DNA from: Nageia nagi
Taxonomy: Eukaryota > Pinophyta
Assembly (NCBI GenBank): GCA_050084985.1
Contig: JBITNC010000001.1
Coordinates: 78,554,001-78,618,000, forward strand
Length of the DNA stretch: 64,000 nucleotides
Direction: 5' to 3'
Shown: piece after piece, positions 12,001-24,210 of the stretch
How the letters are laid out: the number at the start of each line of letters is the position of its first letter
How positions within the stretch are numbered: position 1 is the first letter of the stretch
Notes under the pieces: generated by a model
The model's input: only the letters and a program-made list of their open reading frames with translations
Told to the model about the DNA's origin: nothing
The model's database searches: none
Translations under genes and position numbers: made by a program

Positions 12001-12479
12001 TCCCTAGTACCTCCAGAATTTTTATGAGGATGAAGAATGGCATTGAAATCACCCCTAATTAACTAAGAAGAATGTATAAAAGTTAATCTATCTCTAGTTA
12101 GGAGTTCAAAAGCTTTTCTTATTTTAATAGAGTCATTAGGGGCATATAGATTTGTAATAATAAACTCAAAATTATACTAAGTATTGTATATGGAAGTATG
12201 GATGTACTTTCTTGAAGGCCTCTGCACTTGATCTCTTTCTAGTTGCATTATGTTCAGGTTCCATAATGTCATTAGGCCACCTAAGGCACCTTCAGACTCT
12301 TTCCACTACTAATTTTCTTCTTTTCACATACTTCTTTTAGTTTTAATGATACAATCTTCTTCAAATTTAAATTCTTGAACTAGCTCCATATCAAGATGTT
12401 TGTTAAGCCAGAGATCTTTAAAATATCTCTATCTTCCAAGAGAATTACAACCCACGATATTCCATGTTAAGATTTTCAT
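9097..12479 (-). pseudogene. L1-type LINE ORF2 pseudogene (EN-RT-zinc finger)
   Basis: On the minus strand, ATG at 12479 opens with MKILTWNIVGCNSLG, the start of the APE-type endonuclease of plant L1 elements. RT blocks follow. One at 10762-10962 contains LIPKIQGATNLKHSRPIGL and YKIITKLMANRM. One at 10265-10504 contains PITHNHFVGDTIL, where the catalytic F-x-D-D reads F-V-G-D (10349-10360), so one catalytic Asp is lost. The C-terminal zf-RVT-like region (CIMCPKEE near 9120) runs up to 9097, where family C LTR sequence begins. Length (3.4 kb) is close to a normal ORF2 that lacks only its extreme C-terminus. A 95-bp internal tandem duplication lies at 11402-11590. Many stops. Confidence 0.75.
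11402..11590. repeat. 95-bp tandem duplication inside the LINE
   Basis: The block containing GATTTAC(C/A)TTCTCTTTA and CAATTGTATGGCCTCTTTTT occurs twice, 95 bases apart (for example ATGGCC at 11461 and 11556). Copies are about 90% alike by eye. Ninety-five is not a multiple of three, so the duplication also shifts the ORF2 frame. Confidence 0.7.
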
Positions 12480-13090
12480 ATAGGGGTTCTAGAAGTCCAA
12501 ATTCCCCCACTCTACCTAGAGTGTATTTTTTACGATTAGTTATATCCTATTATATTATTTTATTCTTGGTTTCACCTAGGGATGATCTTCCTATATGTGG
12601 CTACCCAACATTAGACAATTTCCAAGTGTTCATAATATGTTTCAATGGAATTCCTTCTCTATCTAAACTTACACTTTATTGTTGAGTATTTTTTAATTGA
12701 TTATTTCCATTTCTTGCATGTTTTACCACCCTCCTTATTTCTTCCATGTATTTAACCTCTAAAACTTCAACTATTTCAATATTTGTAGCTTCATTCTCTG
12801 AAAACTCTTATTGATATTCTATATTATCAATATCATTTCCTTACAATGGTCCTAGGGAAACATATGGATTGAAATTTATTTTAGTTTTATATTCCTTTGA
12901 ATTATTCTATTTCTCTTTAGTTGGTATCTTGGATGGAGTTTTAGTTACAATTTTCCAAAAATTCTTCTGATTTTTCAATGCCCTTTTCATTAGGATAGTC
13001 TTCCATTCATGTTCTCCTTCATGATTTTGATTATCGCTTGTATTTATTTAGGCCTTTTTTCTTCATATTTTTTCTTCTTCTCTAAATAGT
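12480..13090 (-). other. Possible LINE ORF1 3' end or spacer
   Basis: Directly upstream of ORF2 on the minus strand. Short lysine-rich open pieces separated by stops are compatible with the end of an L1 ORF1, but no RRM or CCHC motif is visible. Weakly supported. Confidence 0.3.
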
Positions 13091-13163
13091 ATTTAGCATA
13101 ATATTTTAGGATTTTATAAATATAACATTATATTTGCATATTTCCATTCATCATTGGTTGATG

Positions 13164-13470
13164 CTAATGATGACTCCTTTGGTTACATCATCTAGATCCA
13201 CTAGTGATACTAATAGGGATATCAAAAAGTATCTATTAATGATACCAATAAGGAATGTATTTTTTCACAAAAAAATTATGTTATGGTGCTAAGTTTAACT
13301 CTATAAAATTCAACCTCAAACATCTAAAGAGCTATAAAAGTCACCAATTATGATACCAAAATAATGAAGAGGTGATATAAATGATGTCTCTTCTAGTTAA
13401 GTCATCTATATCCATTAGTGATGCCTTCAATAACAATAAAAAGGTCACTCATAATGACACTAAAGGATAG
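13164..13470. repeat. Two diverged copies of a repeat, 215 bp apart
   Basis: A block starting ATGATG(A/T)CTC, with (A/G)TCATCTA(G/T)ATCCA(C/T)TAGTGAT, occurs near 13167 and 13381. Each is followed by an AATGA(T/C)AC(C/T)A phrase. Origin unknown. Confidence 0.5.
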
Positions 13471-14600
13471 AAACACTATCTTTTTCTATATTTCACCCAC
13501 ACTAAGAGTGGTAAAAAAACCCTTTAGATACTTCATATCATGTATGACACCAAGGTAATGCCATGAACATATTATTCACACTTATGTATGTTTTAGTTTA
13601 AAATTATTGTTATCAAATTTGTTATATAGATTAATAATAAGTATGATAATGTTGATTTTGGTGAAGAAAATTTATTATTTGTAATTATTACTTTCAAGTT
13701 ACAATAGGTAGGCATGCATTGGGGATAACTCTATTTAGATGAAATAATAATTATGATTTAATGAATAAGAGTAATTTAAAATACCATTTATACTATTATG
13801 ATAATTTGAATACTATTGTACCCCAATATTACCTCAATTTGTATAGTTCATTTGTTTAACCCAAAAAAAGGATAAGTGATCTAACCCTAAAGAGTACCTA
13901 TAATGGTTAAATATCACTTATCTAGTGGGGTTATGACCCATCAAGTAAGGCTCTATCATCTTAGATTTGCTTTGGGGTAACAAATAATCATTTATTAGTT
14001 AACAAATAAACTTTTAGGATAAGATAAGATGTCATGAGATAAGGCTATGTTTAATTAGGTAAGCTAAATTTTCATTGGAAAATATGGTATATTAATTGAA
14101 CAACCTTGCTTTACATTAGCTAAACACTAATTCCATCAGGTAATCAAGTAAGTCATTAGACAAAGAAAGAATATCACTGGGTTAAGGTTTGAATCATCAG
14201 GTAAGTTTCTAATTCACCAAAAAAAATTAATTTTTCATCAAATAAGGTTATATCACATAGGAAAATAAATTTTAATAAGTTTCCTTGATTACAAGTATTT
14301 GGAAACCATGTTAAGTCATGATTTATGAGAGAATTAAGGTAATATAGATAATGAATATTAGTCTAATAAATATCACAATACTATACTTCATGCAATGGAA
14401 AATAAATATGTGTCGATCAATCTTTTTGCATATGATGCGGTATTCATGTTTGCATGTGAAATCAAGATTAAGTTACTATGTTTTATATAAAATAAAAAAT
14501 AAATATCATAAAAATTGGTAATTGAAATCTTATAATGATAGACATATTGAAAATATAAATAGTTAACATTAGATTCAAATTTGAAGATATTCAATCTTAA
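13471..14600. other. No gene seen
   Basis: AT-rich sequence with only short frames broken by stops on both strands. No repeat boundary or coding motif recognised. Confidence 0.4.
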
Positions 14601-16330
14601 AATACAGAGTGTAATATAGAGAGTTTTGAAGTTTGCAAACTAAATCCTCATCAAGAATTCCATGGTTCTTATTTATTTGAGATTCTGATTAAAGTCCTAC
14701 AAAATAAAGCAACATGGTCAACCAAGTAATGAAGAGATTAAAGGGAAATGCAAATGATATCATTTTTAGGTTTAATGAGGTAAAATATATTCTTAGTATA
14801 CACCTAGATGAGATCAAATATTTATTTAAGAAGATGGAGGCATGAAACATGAGCATGGAGAATCTAGATAGTTTAAATTGGAATTTTAATACTAAAAATA
14901 TAATATATCCTAAGGTACTTTTCATCCTCAATCTTATACTTTGGTTAGTTCAAGCTTTTCATCATGCTGATAGAACTTTTAGAAATTTTAATGGTAAAAA
15001 AATTTTCTCCAACCAAGTATCAAAATTAAGGAAGGTTTTTAGCAAAAACTATATAGTGTGCCTATCAATATGCTATCAATTTCTTAAGGAATTAATAATT
15101 ATGCAGCCAATAATTGGTTGTACCTTTTTCACTTAAATAGAGTAAAGTTATGTTCCTAAGTTTTTCTTTTTTCAAAGGCCCATTTAAACTCTAACTCTAA
15201 TTCTTGGATGACCATGATCCAAATATTATTAGGAAATGAAGAAAATAATGTGGTAAGAAAGGACATGTTTTCCCTCAATGTAATCTATTAGCATTGGAGA
15301 AAGAACATAAAGGTTTGATTGGAAGAAATGGATATGTAATAATTTAATACACATTGAATTAATAGAGCTCAAATAGGATATTGAACAACATAATTTGATT
15401 CTACCAAAGTTTTCATATTATTTAATTCTTATACATTTCCTCTTAGGAAAACTATCATATGAGGTGCTTGTATATGCTAGGAGCTAAAGAGGATGATTAT
15501 ATTCAAAGCATGTTGAGGATGATTTACCAAAACCTAAATTATGGTGGAAAAAGGTAGCTTTATTATCATATTTTTCTGAAGCAACACATTATTATAAAAG
15601 GGAAACCCATATCTTAGATCAATAGAGCTTTGGTTGATTTTATGCTAGGACTTGGTGAATAATTTACTATAAAATATTTCTCATTTATCAAGGTTTATGG
15701 TGCAAGGATCCCACCCAAAGCTATTCTAGTATCATGCCCTAATTCTTTTCTTATGTTAGAATTAATTAGGCAAAGTGCAAAAGATGCTAGGGTTAAAATG
15801 ATAAAGATATTTAGGAATATCCCATGGTTATAGTTGCCTTATAAATTTGGTTATTACCTATTCAGTTACCATAAATCTATGGTAAATTCACATTTTGGAA
15901 TGGATAAGTTCCATTTGGATGAAGTAAGTTGGAGGACATTTAACCCACATGGTTCTCATAAAAGGGTGATGTATGGAATAAATATTCCTATATTTATCAT
16001 ATATAGTAATGATTACTTTGAAGATAACTTAGCACAAGAAATCAGATAAGGTAGCAGTCTCAAAAAGGTTTGAAAGTAATTTCATGAGGAAGTCAAGAGG
16101 TATGCAATGAAAGTAAGAATAGGTGATTATTCTCCCCAACTAAGAGTTTGAAGAAGTAATGTGTACACAAACTTGGGACCATTGTCAATTGATTACTTAG
16201 AACTTCCATCAAGGAGTATATCTAGGCACAAAGATACAAATTGGTCTAATATTGATGAGACTTTAAAAGATCACAATCCAACTTCTTATGTCCAATGATG
16301 GTTAAAGTTAAATGCATGATTTTAATGATA
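14601..16330 (+). pseudogene. Unrecognised plus-strand coding remnant with a possible CCHC knuckle
   Basis: Plus-strand frames 14849-15136 and 15834-16049 are joined by broken but coding-like sequence. Around 15249-15281 it reads CGKKGHVFPQC, which resembles a retroviral-type zinc knuckle with its first Cys missing. Downstream stretches (LWWKKVALLSYFSEATHYY near 15540; FGMDKFHLDEVSWRTFNPHG near 15895) look like real protein, but I do not recognise the family. It could be the gag of an old retroelement or a captured plant gene. The many stops show it is inactive. Confidence 0.35.
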
Positions 16331-17734
16331 GATGAAAAAATTCTAAAAAGAAGCTTTTATTTTGTAATATATTTTTTATTTTATTAAAGTATAATATTTT
16401 CCTTAACTTAATGTGTCTTCCATCATTTTTGAATCATCATTATCACTTGATTTTCCAAGACATTTTCCAAATAAGTAACATTATAACCATGTTTCCTATT
16501 GCACCCAACTCTCAAGTATTATAGGTTAGGTAGAAGTGTTCTTTTCTAAAGATTTATCACATTATTTGGGCAAACCTTGTGAGGTTGTAATCAAAGATAC
16601 ATTATGAAATTGTAATAAGCTTTTATTTAATATAATAGTATAAGAATTTGGTTATGATATTCAAGGATACTTTCTATATTATATTTTCTTAATCTTAAAT
16701 GATATGGTGTCATTTTTACTTCACTTTTTATTATAAGTATAAAATAATAAGTGAATGCTTCCTCTTACATTGTTTAGTACTTAACCTCAAATCATTTGGT
16801 TGTTAAGTGATTGAAAATTAATTCAATTTTCTTATTTATTCATCCTTTGTCCATGCTTTTAAGACATTGTTACTCAATGTACAAGGAACCAATATGTATT
16901 CAAGTATATACTTGTTAGGATGTATTTAGGTCATTTTATCACAAAAAAATACATTTTCCTTTTAAAGTTGAATAAATAGGTGATCTCAAAGCTTAACACA
17001 TAATTTGTAGTGGACATAAAAAATGGGTTATAATCTCAAGCCATTTGATGTATGAATGGGTCTAATATCATTGTAGGATGATTTACACTACTTGAAATGG
17101 AGGTTATAGATGGATAATCATAGATACCTATCGATAGCAGGGAGGGTTATCACTATTGATACAAATTTGAATGCATGATTCAAAGGGGTATTAATATTTA
17201 TCACAATAAGTACATATGAAATTCAAATTTTGAGTTTAATTTAGAGTTTCCATTTTTTCCTCTAGGATCATAATTATTTATAAATAACATTTTCTCATCC
17301 AATATATATTTATAAAAGAAAAAATGATAGGAATGTTATAGTAAAATATAAGGCTCTTTATCTTCATGTAAATATTTTATGAAGTTGATTGCATAATACC
17401 CACTAGGTATATCATGCAATGTTGATCTCTTATTAAATCCTTTCAGCTATTTATATTTAAATACTATACATTTTAATGATCTATAATTTGATTGAATGAT
17501 TTCTTGAAGTTTTATAGTATATTATAATGTTCCTTCTATCAAGTTTGTATCTCTTCTACTTGCATGACTTGCTTGATCATTTATATCAACCATCACTCCA
17601 CATTGAAACATCTTTATTTTCTTATCATTCTTTTAAATTATGAAGTGGTGACTCTATGACCACATTGAATGGAAATACAATGCCTATATAATTTATAAAA
17701 ATATTTATATTAGATGTGAATATCTTATAAAAAA
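16331..17734. other. No gene seen
   Basis: AT-rich flank left of element A2. Neither strand gives a recognisable coding motif, and no clear tandem repeat is seen. Confidence 0.4.
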
Positions 17735-18466
17735 TATTATAACTAGAAAATAATAAAATTAATTATTAAATTAGGGTTATTTACAAAATATTCAATTAAT
17801 CAATTAACCACAAAATAATGGACAAGTGATAATAGTGATTAGATTACCCTTAACCTATCAAAAATGGAAAACAAAGATACAAACTTGCACCTTACCTGAG
17901 ACAATGATCAAAGGTGATATTTAGATGAAAGAGGATGAATGACAAGCTTCTCCAAAGAATGGAGCCACCAATCTAGCCCTAACCTAGTAGAGGCATTAGA
18001 AACCCAATGATGACGCTCGATTACCTTTCCATTTTAGCCTTGCCTCAAGCTTGATATCATCATCAGACCTTTATTCCATAAAATATCATACATAGAGGTG
18101 TGAAAGATCATAGGGATGTATAGCTCAAAGTATAACAATTTCTAGAATTGATAGGTGGTGTTGAGAAACATTGGTCAATAATGATACTAGTAATTCCACC
18201 TATCAAGGATTCAATATTATGTAATATTAGATCAAAAAATGTCTTGATCAATGATAATACATGTCTCATCCACCTTTATAGGCAATAAGTGGAGTGCCAA
18301 GGCTCCTCCTTGGGCTTATTGTGAGGTTGAACCACTTGTTACAATAAAACAAAGGTAGATGAGTGTGCACATAGATAAAGGTATTTATTTAATAAATTAA
18401 ATAAATCATTTCAAATTACTAAAAAGGGTATTTTAATTTAATTAAAATTTTTTTTAGGTGTTAATA
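17735..18466 (-). repeat. 3' LTR of element A2
   Basis: It aligns end to end by eye with 26385-27120. The low-coordinate end TATTATAACT corresponds to TGTTATAACT, and the high end GTGTTAATA to GTGTTAACA, so both termini have decayed by transitions. A minus-strand TATA-like CCTATAAAGG lies near 18274-18283. Confidence 0.85.
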
Positions 18467-18480
18467 GATGCCCCACTTTG
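18467..18480 (-). other. Polypurine tract of element A2
   Basis: On the minus strand CAAAGTGGGGCATC directly precedes the LTR start. It is purine-rich and correctly placed for plus-strand priming. Confidence 0.6.
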
Positions 18481-18770
18481 AATATGATTTGATGCTTTGA
18501 ATAAAGGAAATCAAAACATAATTCAAAGTATATTCAAGAAAAGATAAGAGTATAAGAGTACTCCTTCATAAGGTACCACATGGTAGAAGCTTCAGATGCC
18601 CCAATTTTTTATCTATGTTATGCCCCCTCTTTGACTTGGTTATGACATGATGGTCCTCTCATCGTAGGATCAATCTAAGGTAAAGAATAATTTGTAAAAT
18701 ATCTATTCTTGGTGACTTACCCACCAAGAGTGAAGGAAGATAATTAATTTATGTACATTGGCTTGGGTAC

Positions 18771-19030
18771 CCAAGCCACCATGTTGCCATGAATTTATTG
18801 AAAAGAATGACCCTTGTTTAAAAAGGAATCAAATGCTAAGAGTGAACAACTTGGTTTCCCCAAGCCACCATGTTTCCATGTATTTTAATAAGAATTACCC
18901 TTCTTTACAAATGAATCAAATGATAAGAGTGACCAACTTGGCTGCCCCAAGCCACCATGTTTTCATAGATTTTCTTCATAAGAGTGACCCTTCCTTACAA
19001 AGAAGGACAATTGTTAAGAGTAAAAAATGA
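18771..19030. repeat. Three-unit tandem repeat of about 88 bp
   Basis: CCAAGCCACCATGTT-type starts lie at 18771, 18860 and 18947 (spacing 89 and 87). The plus frame 18758-19030 stays open through it and shows a repeated peptide of about 29 residues (PSHHV, PSLQ, NQMxRVxNL). It may be a repeat with no coding role, as no start or domain supports a gene. Confidence 0.7.
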
Positions 19031-20649
19031 TATTTTAAAAATCATTATAGATAGGACATGATAAGCACATAGAAAAGATTCATTTTATTTTTTGATAAGA
19101 TATGCTAAGTAGATATATACACTCATTATTTGAATATAAAAATCAAATAGATAAACAAGTTCTAAAGATAAGATATGTAAGTTGACAGTAAGAATTGATA
19201 ATTTGATCATTATCCATGCAATAATTGCCAAGTGCTAGTTAGGACATATGCAATATGTAAGAGAATTAGTTTTTGAAAGATTAGGCAAGATATAAGTAAT
19301 GGACAAAACATGAAAAGTTAAGTTTGCTTAATAAGAAACATAACATGCTATAATTTGACATATATTATCATTTTCTCATGTTAAGTATATTTACATGTGC
19401 AATGGATGTGAATTTAAACATGTGTTAAGAAAGGAGTGCCAAAATACAATTTTTAAATTTGTTTATGATGTATATTGCTGAGAAAAGAAAAACACAACAT
19501 GATCCTCTCTTAATCACCTAGTGGCAATGCTACAACATAGTGGTAGAGTTAGGATAAAAAGATAATTTTGAATACAAGAAAGTGTGGGTAGGTGAGGAAT
19601 ACCTCCATGACAAGAAGAAGTGCAACAAAAATTATGGAAAGACATAAGAATATTCCAATTTTAATAGACATGATTTAAATTTAGCAATTTACCTCAAAGG
19701 GGGATTTTAAAAATTTTGAAATGAATTTACAAAGAAAATATACTTTTTCTTTCATATAGATGACACAAAAAAAAAAAAATAGAAAAGTGACGATAGAAGC
19801 TAGTGGTAGTGCCAAGATCCTAGCAGCAATGCTAGGTTAAGGTGAGATATGATAATTTATGGATTATCTTCACATGACTATTCTATGGTTCAAATATGAA
19901 AAGGTTTTCTGAAATGGGTGATTAGGAAGAAAAATGATCAATTTAAGCAAAAGGTAATCTAGATAGTTTATAAATAGGCAATACTGGTATTCATTTATGC
20001 ATGCTTGATTTGTGAATTTAAGCTCTAGTATGGGAGATTATTGGTGCTATTTGAGGTTGTGTGAGAGCTATGGGAGTGTGGTAGGTAGGGATAGTGGTTA
20101 TTATTGAGAAAATGGCATAAAGGGTTACTTCTCAGTAAGGGTATAGGGATTTGGTTCTTCATTCTTCATTGAAGGGTCATCAAGTACCAAATTTCTTATC
20201 ACATTCTTCATATATGCATAGTTTAGGATATTTTTGAAGGATTAGAATTTAAATTTGATGTAGATTTGATCATTTTTATAAAATTATCAAAATATTTTTG
20301 TCAAATTATCAAAAAATCTAGGATAAAAACTTTAGGATAGGTTTGAGCATGCATGGGAGGGAAAAAAATACTATTTTTACTATATAATTTGGGAAGAATT
20401 TGATGGGTATCAAAAATGAAGGAAAAATGACATCATGAATGAGGCAACATCATTGGGTTCCTAGCATAATTATTAGATTAAAAGATTTGGGAAAATTTTG
20501 AAAATTTATTTTTGCATGAAATTTGACACATCTTAACACTTGAAATTTTGAAAAATGTGAATGTCGAGATGAGTTTGATAAAACATTTATACTTTACTTG
20601 CTTTAGCTTTTAATATTTTATTTTTAATGATATTATTATTAAAAAATTT
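19031..20649. other. A2 interior between tandem repeat and PMD copy 2
   Basis: No coding motif found. It holds two paired 20-bp units of the A2 short motif: 19519-19557, and 19801-19838 (TAGTGGTAGTGCCAAGATCC followed by TAGCAGCAATGCTAGGTT). A poly-A run lies near 19767-19780. Confidence 0.45.
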
Positions 20650-22194
20650 AATTTGTACATGGATGCAGGACTAAGCCTATTTGATACCCTATGAGCTATG
20701 AAGTCCAGTCATGAACATTATAGCAAAGTTTAAGATGATAGCGATAAAGAAAATACAACTAGATGCCACAAGATTGGGTTGTATGAGGGGCATGTCATGC
20801 ATCACATGTGATAAGTACTTCCTCATTGCACTAATCAGCATTTGTTGTGATAAGACCAACACATTCCACTTACTAATGGAGGAGATCACTTTCACATTAC
20901 CTAATATACATTGCATACTATAGGAACCCATGAAGGGTACATTAGTTTAGATGGCTACATTATCTATGGATGAGATGGAGGAATAGTGCTACTAGCTCAT
21001 AAGGATGCAATACTATCATTAGTAGTAGAAGGGTGCATCCCTTCATGATACAATTTACATGCCCCTAAAGGATGTAGACATAATCCATTGTTTAGACTAT
21101 ATGTAACCATTCTTATCAACATGATTATGTGTAGTGATAAGAAACATGAGTGATTTTACAACAGATACATACCCATTATGTAGGGGATATGCCTTCAAAA
21201 GAAGAGATACGTATGGGCCCCCTATATAATAACTATGATGTATAGGGATATTCATAACTCTATTTCTATGAAGGGAGATAGGACCATAGCACACTCATTT
21301 ATCTTATATGCTTGGGTGTATGAGCATATTAGTATAGCTAGCATGTATCTCCTAGCTATCACATGGGTAGTATACCCCACTAGTTCTGATGGCATATGAC
21401 TTAGAGGATGAAAGTGATACATGAAGTAGAGTAGTGTCAATGACTACTAGACTTACTAGATGAGGAGGAAATCACCTGGTATCCCTATGTTGAGTTACCA
21501 ATTTGGTATGAGATAGATGAGGATCTATCATGAAGTATGACTCTATGCCATATCTAGGGGGTTAGATAGTTGATAGAGTTCTATCATCTCAATAGGGTTC
21601 TCTTATAGTTTAGCCTAACACAAGACATGCCAATCCCCAAGGTGTGGCCTACTATGATAAGATACTATAGGTATAGGACTATCTCACCAAGGGTAATGGT
21701 TTTGCTTGCATGGAGTGTGGAGTGGGAGATGTCAGAGGATCATGCCCCTAGGGTACCCACCCAACATCATTCAGTATACTTTAGAGTATCGAAGGTGGTA
21801 TGATACAGTGAGGTCTATGCTATTAGGCCTCAAGGAGGAGGATACTTATGAAGAGGAGGAAGAGAACAAGGAGGAGGATGACCTAATTCTAGGAGAGGAG
21901 GACATCGAGGAGGCCATGGAAATAGGCAACCTACCACCACCACCCATAGTGATGGACTCATCTAGGGCATCATCAACATTATGCATAGTGGTAAATATTC
22001 ACCAATATGCTAATATTAGGTTTTTTAATGTTTAAATATTTTAAAAATTTGAACCTCAAATATTGCACCATTTAACCCAAATTTTTTAAGATAAAAAAAT
22101 TATGGGTTGGCTTGCCAATATTTTACAATTTGTTTATAAAGATAAGTACAAATAGCCACCTATACCTCCTATACTTTTGCAAGTAATCATCTTG

Positions 22195-22225
<31 letters not shown>

Positions 22226-23530
22226 TTTCTTGATGAAATTGCCAATTATACCCTATATATAAAGCATATGAGACTAATCAGATATACCAACATCTCAAAT
22301 TCTCAAGCCTCATTTATAAGGATTGTAGATGCTTAATAGTGCTTTATTAAAGATACTTACCTATGCAATATTATAGATGCTCAATGATGTGTCATTGAAG
22401 ATGTTCATCATTATAGAATTGAATATGCTCACCTATTTGTCCTTGAAGATGATTGTTAGTGTAGAATTGAAGACACTCATCTGTGTAGGATTGAAGATGC
22501 TCATCTATGCAAAATTGGAGATGCTTTTCTATGCAAAATTGGAGACACTAGTCCATGTAAAATAGCAATCATTCATATATGTAAAATTAGAGATGCTAAT
22601 CTACATAAACACATAGATGATCATCTATGCTTTGTACTAATAATCATTAATTCTTTTTTATAGATGATCATCTATACTTTTGTATTGATGATCATTTGTA
22701 CTTTTCTATAGACAATCATCTATGCTTCTTTATACATGATCATATTCACTTTAATGCATATGGTCATTATCACAAATACATGGATGATGATTTGTATAAA
22801 AGACTTGATGATCATCATCACAAATACACACACAATTGTCTTTACATTTTTTATATGATCATCTATGCTTCTATGTAGATGATCATTTGTTCTTCTATAC
22901 TTACAATTGTCTCTACCTTTACTCTAGCAATCATCATAAAACTAAAAAATAATATATATCACCAAAAAATTCCAACTTAAAAAAAAAATAATTTCATCAC
23001 CTACCCTATGTGAGTTTCGAACACCTTTCTCCATGAATTTGAATCATGTTTGCCAACATTTGAAAATTTTAATTTTGCCATAATTCCTTAATGTTAGGCA
23101 TCATCATCAAGAGTTGCTACCCCTTTAGTGGATACCTTAGGTATACTAGTAAAATTATAAAAATTTCAATAAAGAGATAATGTAAAATGAAAATTAACTA
23201 CTAAAATAACATGCATGGGAATAGAGGAGGAGATAGAGTCATTGAAGGTGTAAGTGCCAAGCCTTCAAATATAGGTGGTAGCTAAGGATGCCTAAATAGG
23301 CATGCTATAGGGATAGATAGAGACACTATAGTCTCTATGACACATCATACATCAGCAAGAGCTGAAGAAACTATAGGATCTAATTTTTATCAAGGAAAAT
23401 CAAATCTTCCAAATGGGAAATTTCCTATCCACTATGTCAATGAGAAGATCTAGGATGAGGTCTAGGGCTAGGAATAGGAGAAGGAATTGGGACCCATATT
23501 TGGGTTAGAGTTCTCAGGGAGGGAACTAGT
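20650..23530 (+). pseudogene. Plant mobile domain pseudogene, copy 2
   Basis: The plus-strand stretch 20711-20923 ends with TNTFHLLMEEITFTLPNI, matching the hallmark of copy 1 (NTFHLSTGEITVTLEDI). Further pieces match copy 1 in order: YAWVYEHISIA near 21307-21340, EITWYPYVELP near 21470, then an acidic Glu-rich segment (21828-21925) with a PPPP run. A possible second exon with coiled-coil character lies at about 23220-23460; its stops are mostly where Gln would be expected. An (AT)n at 22198-22222 lies in the presumed intron. It is antisense to the A2 gag. The PMD family is associated with nuclear silencing factors and with transposon-borne copies; this one is inactive. Confidence 0.6.
22198..22222. 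repeat. (AT)n microsatellite
   Basis: About 12 uninterrupted TA dinucleotides in the presumed intron of PMD copy 2. Confidence 0.9.
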
Positions 23531-23562
23531 TGTATTAACATACCATGTACTATTTTGGATTG

Positions 23563-23566
<4 letters not shown>

Positions 23567-23639
<73 letters not shown>
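23567..23639. repeat. (TG)n microsatellite, about 36 repeats
   Basis: Uninterrupted TG/GT run. The poly-Cys-Val frame at 23487-23687 is an artefact of it. A perfect array this long inside such degraded sequence indicates recent expansion. Confidence 0.95.
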
Positions 23640-23640
<1 letters not shown>

Positions 23641-24210
23641 TGCTCAGCTTTTATAACATAATCATGTTTTTTATGTGTTTTAGATAATTTGATTAATGTT
23701 ACCTTTGCATAAAAAATGAAATAAAACAATCAACTAGTTAAAAAAAGCACAAAAAATAATGGACATGCATGATAGAATATGGAAATGATGCACAAAGTAC
23801 ATGCATGCATGAAAAAGAGAAAAACATTCATAAAAAGTAGAGAAGAAATGTAGTGGTAGTGCTAGATTCCAATGGTGTCACTAGGATATAGAGAGGACTA
23901 GGAGGCAAATTTAATGAAGCATGCATGAAATAGGACAAAACTACAAAAAGGTGCATGCAAAATGAGATAAATAAAGGAAAACTTACAAAATAGCCTAGAC
24001 ACCATCAATATAATAAATCATACTTAGAATCAGTAGTTGAAGTAGTGGTTGAGGTGTACTCATAGTATTGGTTTGTAACTACTTCCCAGCATCATCTAGC
24101 TCCACCTTCTTGAAATGTAAAAATGGATTGTTGAATATCATCATCCTTTGATTTTGTATATGTATGGGTCCATCTAGTAGGCTTCATTTCTTAGGATTAT
24201 ACCCACATTG
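23640..24210. other. Spacer between PMD copy 2 and gag
   Basis: No gene. It contains one paired A2 short-motif unit (23851-23870 and 23871-23888). It lies between the convergent PMD and gag remnants, as does 1951-2334 in A1. Confidence 0.4.

Noticed and set aside
23487-23687. Poly Cys-Val protein frame
   Set aside because: Translation of the (TG)n microsatellite.
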